From Rhodoflexus caldus (GTDB taxonomy: Bacteria > Bacteroidota > Bacteroidia > Cytophagales > Thermoflexibacteraceae), in the NCBI RefSeq assembly GCF_021206925.1, contig NZ_JAJPRF010000020.1, positions 1 to 57,779 of the forward strand: a DNA stretch of 57,779 nt, read 5' to 3'. Position numbers and translations under genes: made by a program. Shown one piece after another: positions 57,746 to 57,779 of the stretch; the first letter of the stretch is position 1, and every line of letters starts with the position of its first letter. A model generated the notes under the pieces. That model saw only the letters and a program-made list of their open reading frames with translations, made no database searches and had not been told where the DNA came from.

Positions 57746-57779
57746 ATGGGCAAAGTAGTCTTTAAGCAGCGACCGGGCA
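57746..57779 (+). CDS. Transposase, N-terminal fragment (window edge)
   Basis: Eleven codons are visible, reading MGKVVFKQRPG. The start resembles the M-x-K-V-x-F-K beginning that I recall for IS1182-family transposases in Bacteroidota. The gene is cut by the window edge, so its integrity is unknown. Confidence 0.5.
   Translation, partial: MGKVVFKQRPG

Larger units (their letters stand above)
57673..57779 (+). mobile_element. Left end of an IS1182-like insertion sequence (partial)
   Basis: AGAGGCTGTCC (57673-57683) pairs with GGATAGCCTCT (57693-57703), with one G-T mismatch, forming a terminal hairpin around AAAAAGTCT. GAGGCTGTCCAAAAAGT-type ends are what I recall from IS1182-type elements in Bacteroidota. 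A promoter element and a transposase-like start follow. The element continues past the window. Family assignment is moderate. Confidence 0.6.

Noticed and set aside
1-57779. CRISPR arrays, tRNA and rRNA genes
   Set aside because: No regularly spaced direct repeats were seen, and no gap showed a tRNA cloverleaf with CCA-type end or rRNA sequence. A tool such as tRNAscan-SE would be the decisive check.

Overview
The window looks like a chromosomal segment of a Bacteroidota bacterium, most likely a gliding or carotenoid-pigmented member of the Cytophagales/Cytophagia. The evidence is a SusC/SusD pair, the gliding lipoprotein GldH, a type IX secretion (T9SS) plug-domain protein, a T9SS type-B cargo tail, a CrtD-like carotenoid desaturase, an IleS of about 1130 residues, and repeated promoter elements of the Bacteroidota form TTTG-N17..19-TAnnTTTG without clear Shine-Dalgarno sites. 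Most genes are housekeeping or conserved accessory genes in short alternating operons.

Layout, left to right. 1-1033: a gene-poor edge with leftward promoter-like motifs, then a Nudix hydrolase. 1216-4885 (+): ahcY, an EamA transporter, panB and a small membrane protein. 4926-7636 (-): an MFS transporter and a RicT-like PSP1 protein. 7707-9962 (+): a membrane-anchored patatin. 9983-13869 (-): manC, a DciA-like protein, a small membrane protein and a T9SS cargo protein. 13876-17869 (+): an unknown membrane protein, an RsmB/NOP2-type RNA methyltransferase and an AT-rich two-gene restriction-modification island. 18026-23970 (-): photolyase, two rhomboid proteases, an RlmB-like methyltransferase, a VWA protein and an alpha/beta hydrolase. 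24088-27894 (+): a HAMP/GAF/PAS sensor, gldH, a DivIC/FtsB-like protein and a C-terminal transketolase half. 28010-35389 (-): tatC, ileS, an acetyltransferase, a Tag glycosylase and a histidine kinase. 35545-36690 (+): an aminotransferase. 36680-39061 (-): cutC, two lipoproteins and a YigZ protein. 39185-42633 (+): crtD-like, a T9SS plug-domain protein and a RidA-like lipoprotein. 42729-47613 (-): susD, susC and a long leader. 47666-49239 (+): clpS, recR and a haem-binding-type lipoprotein. 49261-54200 (-): comM-like, a solute-binding protein, exonuclease III, an unknown protein and an AhpD-like protein. 54240-57456: comF, an exonuclease, an unknown protein and anmK. The right edge enters an insertion sequence.

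The most interesting candidate is the leader of the susC-susD operon (47457-47613, minus strand). A consensus promoter is followed by a 17-residue ORF with four cysteine codons, the last directly before the stop. That stop overlaps the 5' arm of a hairpin followed by six U residues, some 125 nt ahead of susC. This is the architecture of a translation-coupled transcription attenuator and suggests that cysteine (sulfur) supply controls an outer-membrane uptake system.

The second theme is intergenic repeats. A hairpin repeat of about 50-85 bp with an AACCCGACAG...CTGTCGGGTT core occurs three times. A fourth copy appears to be cut by the insertion sequence at the right edge, and one copy supplies the likely promoter of the rlmB-like gene. 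Two further degenerate palindrome families occupy other intergenic gaps. No tRNA, rRNA or CRISPR array was found.
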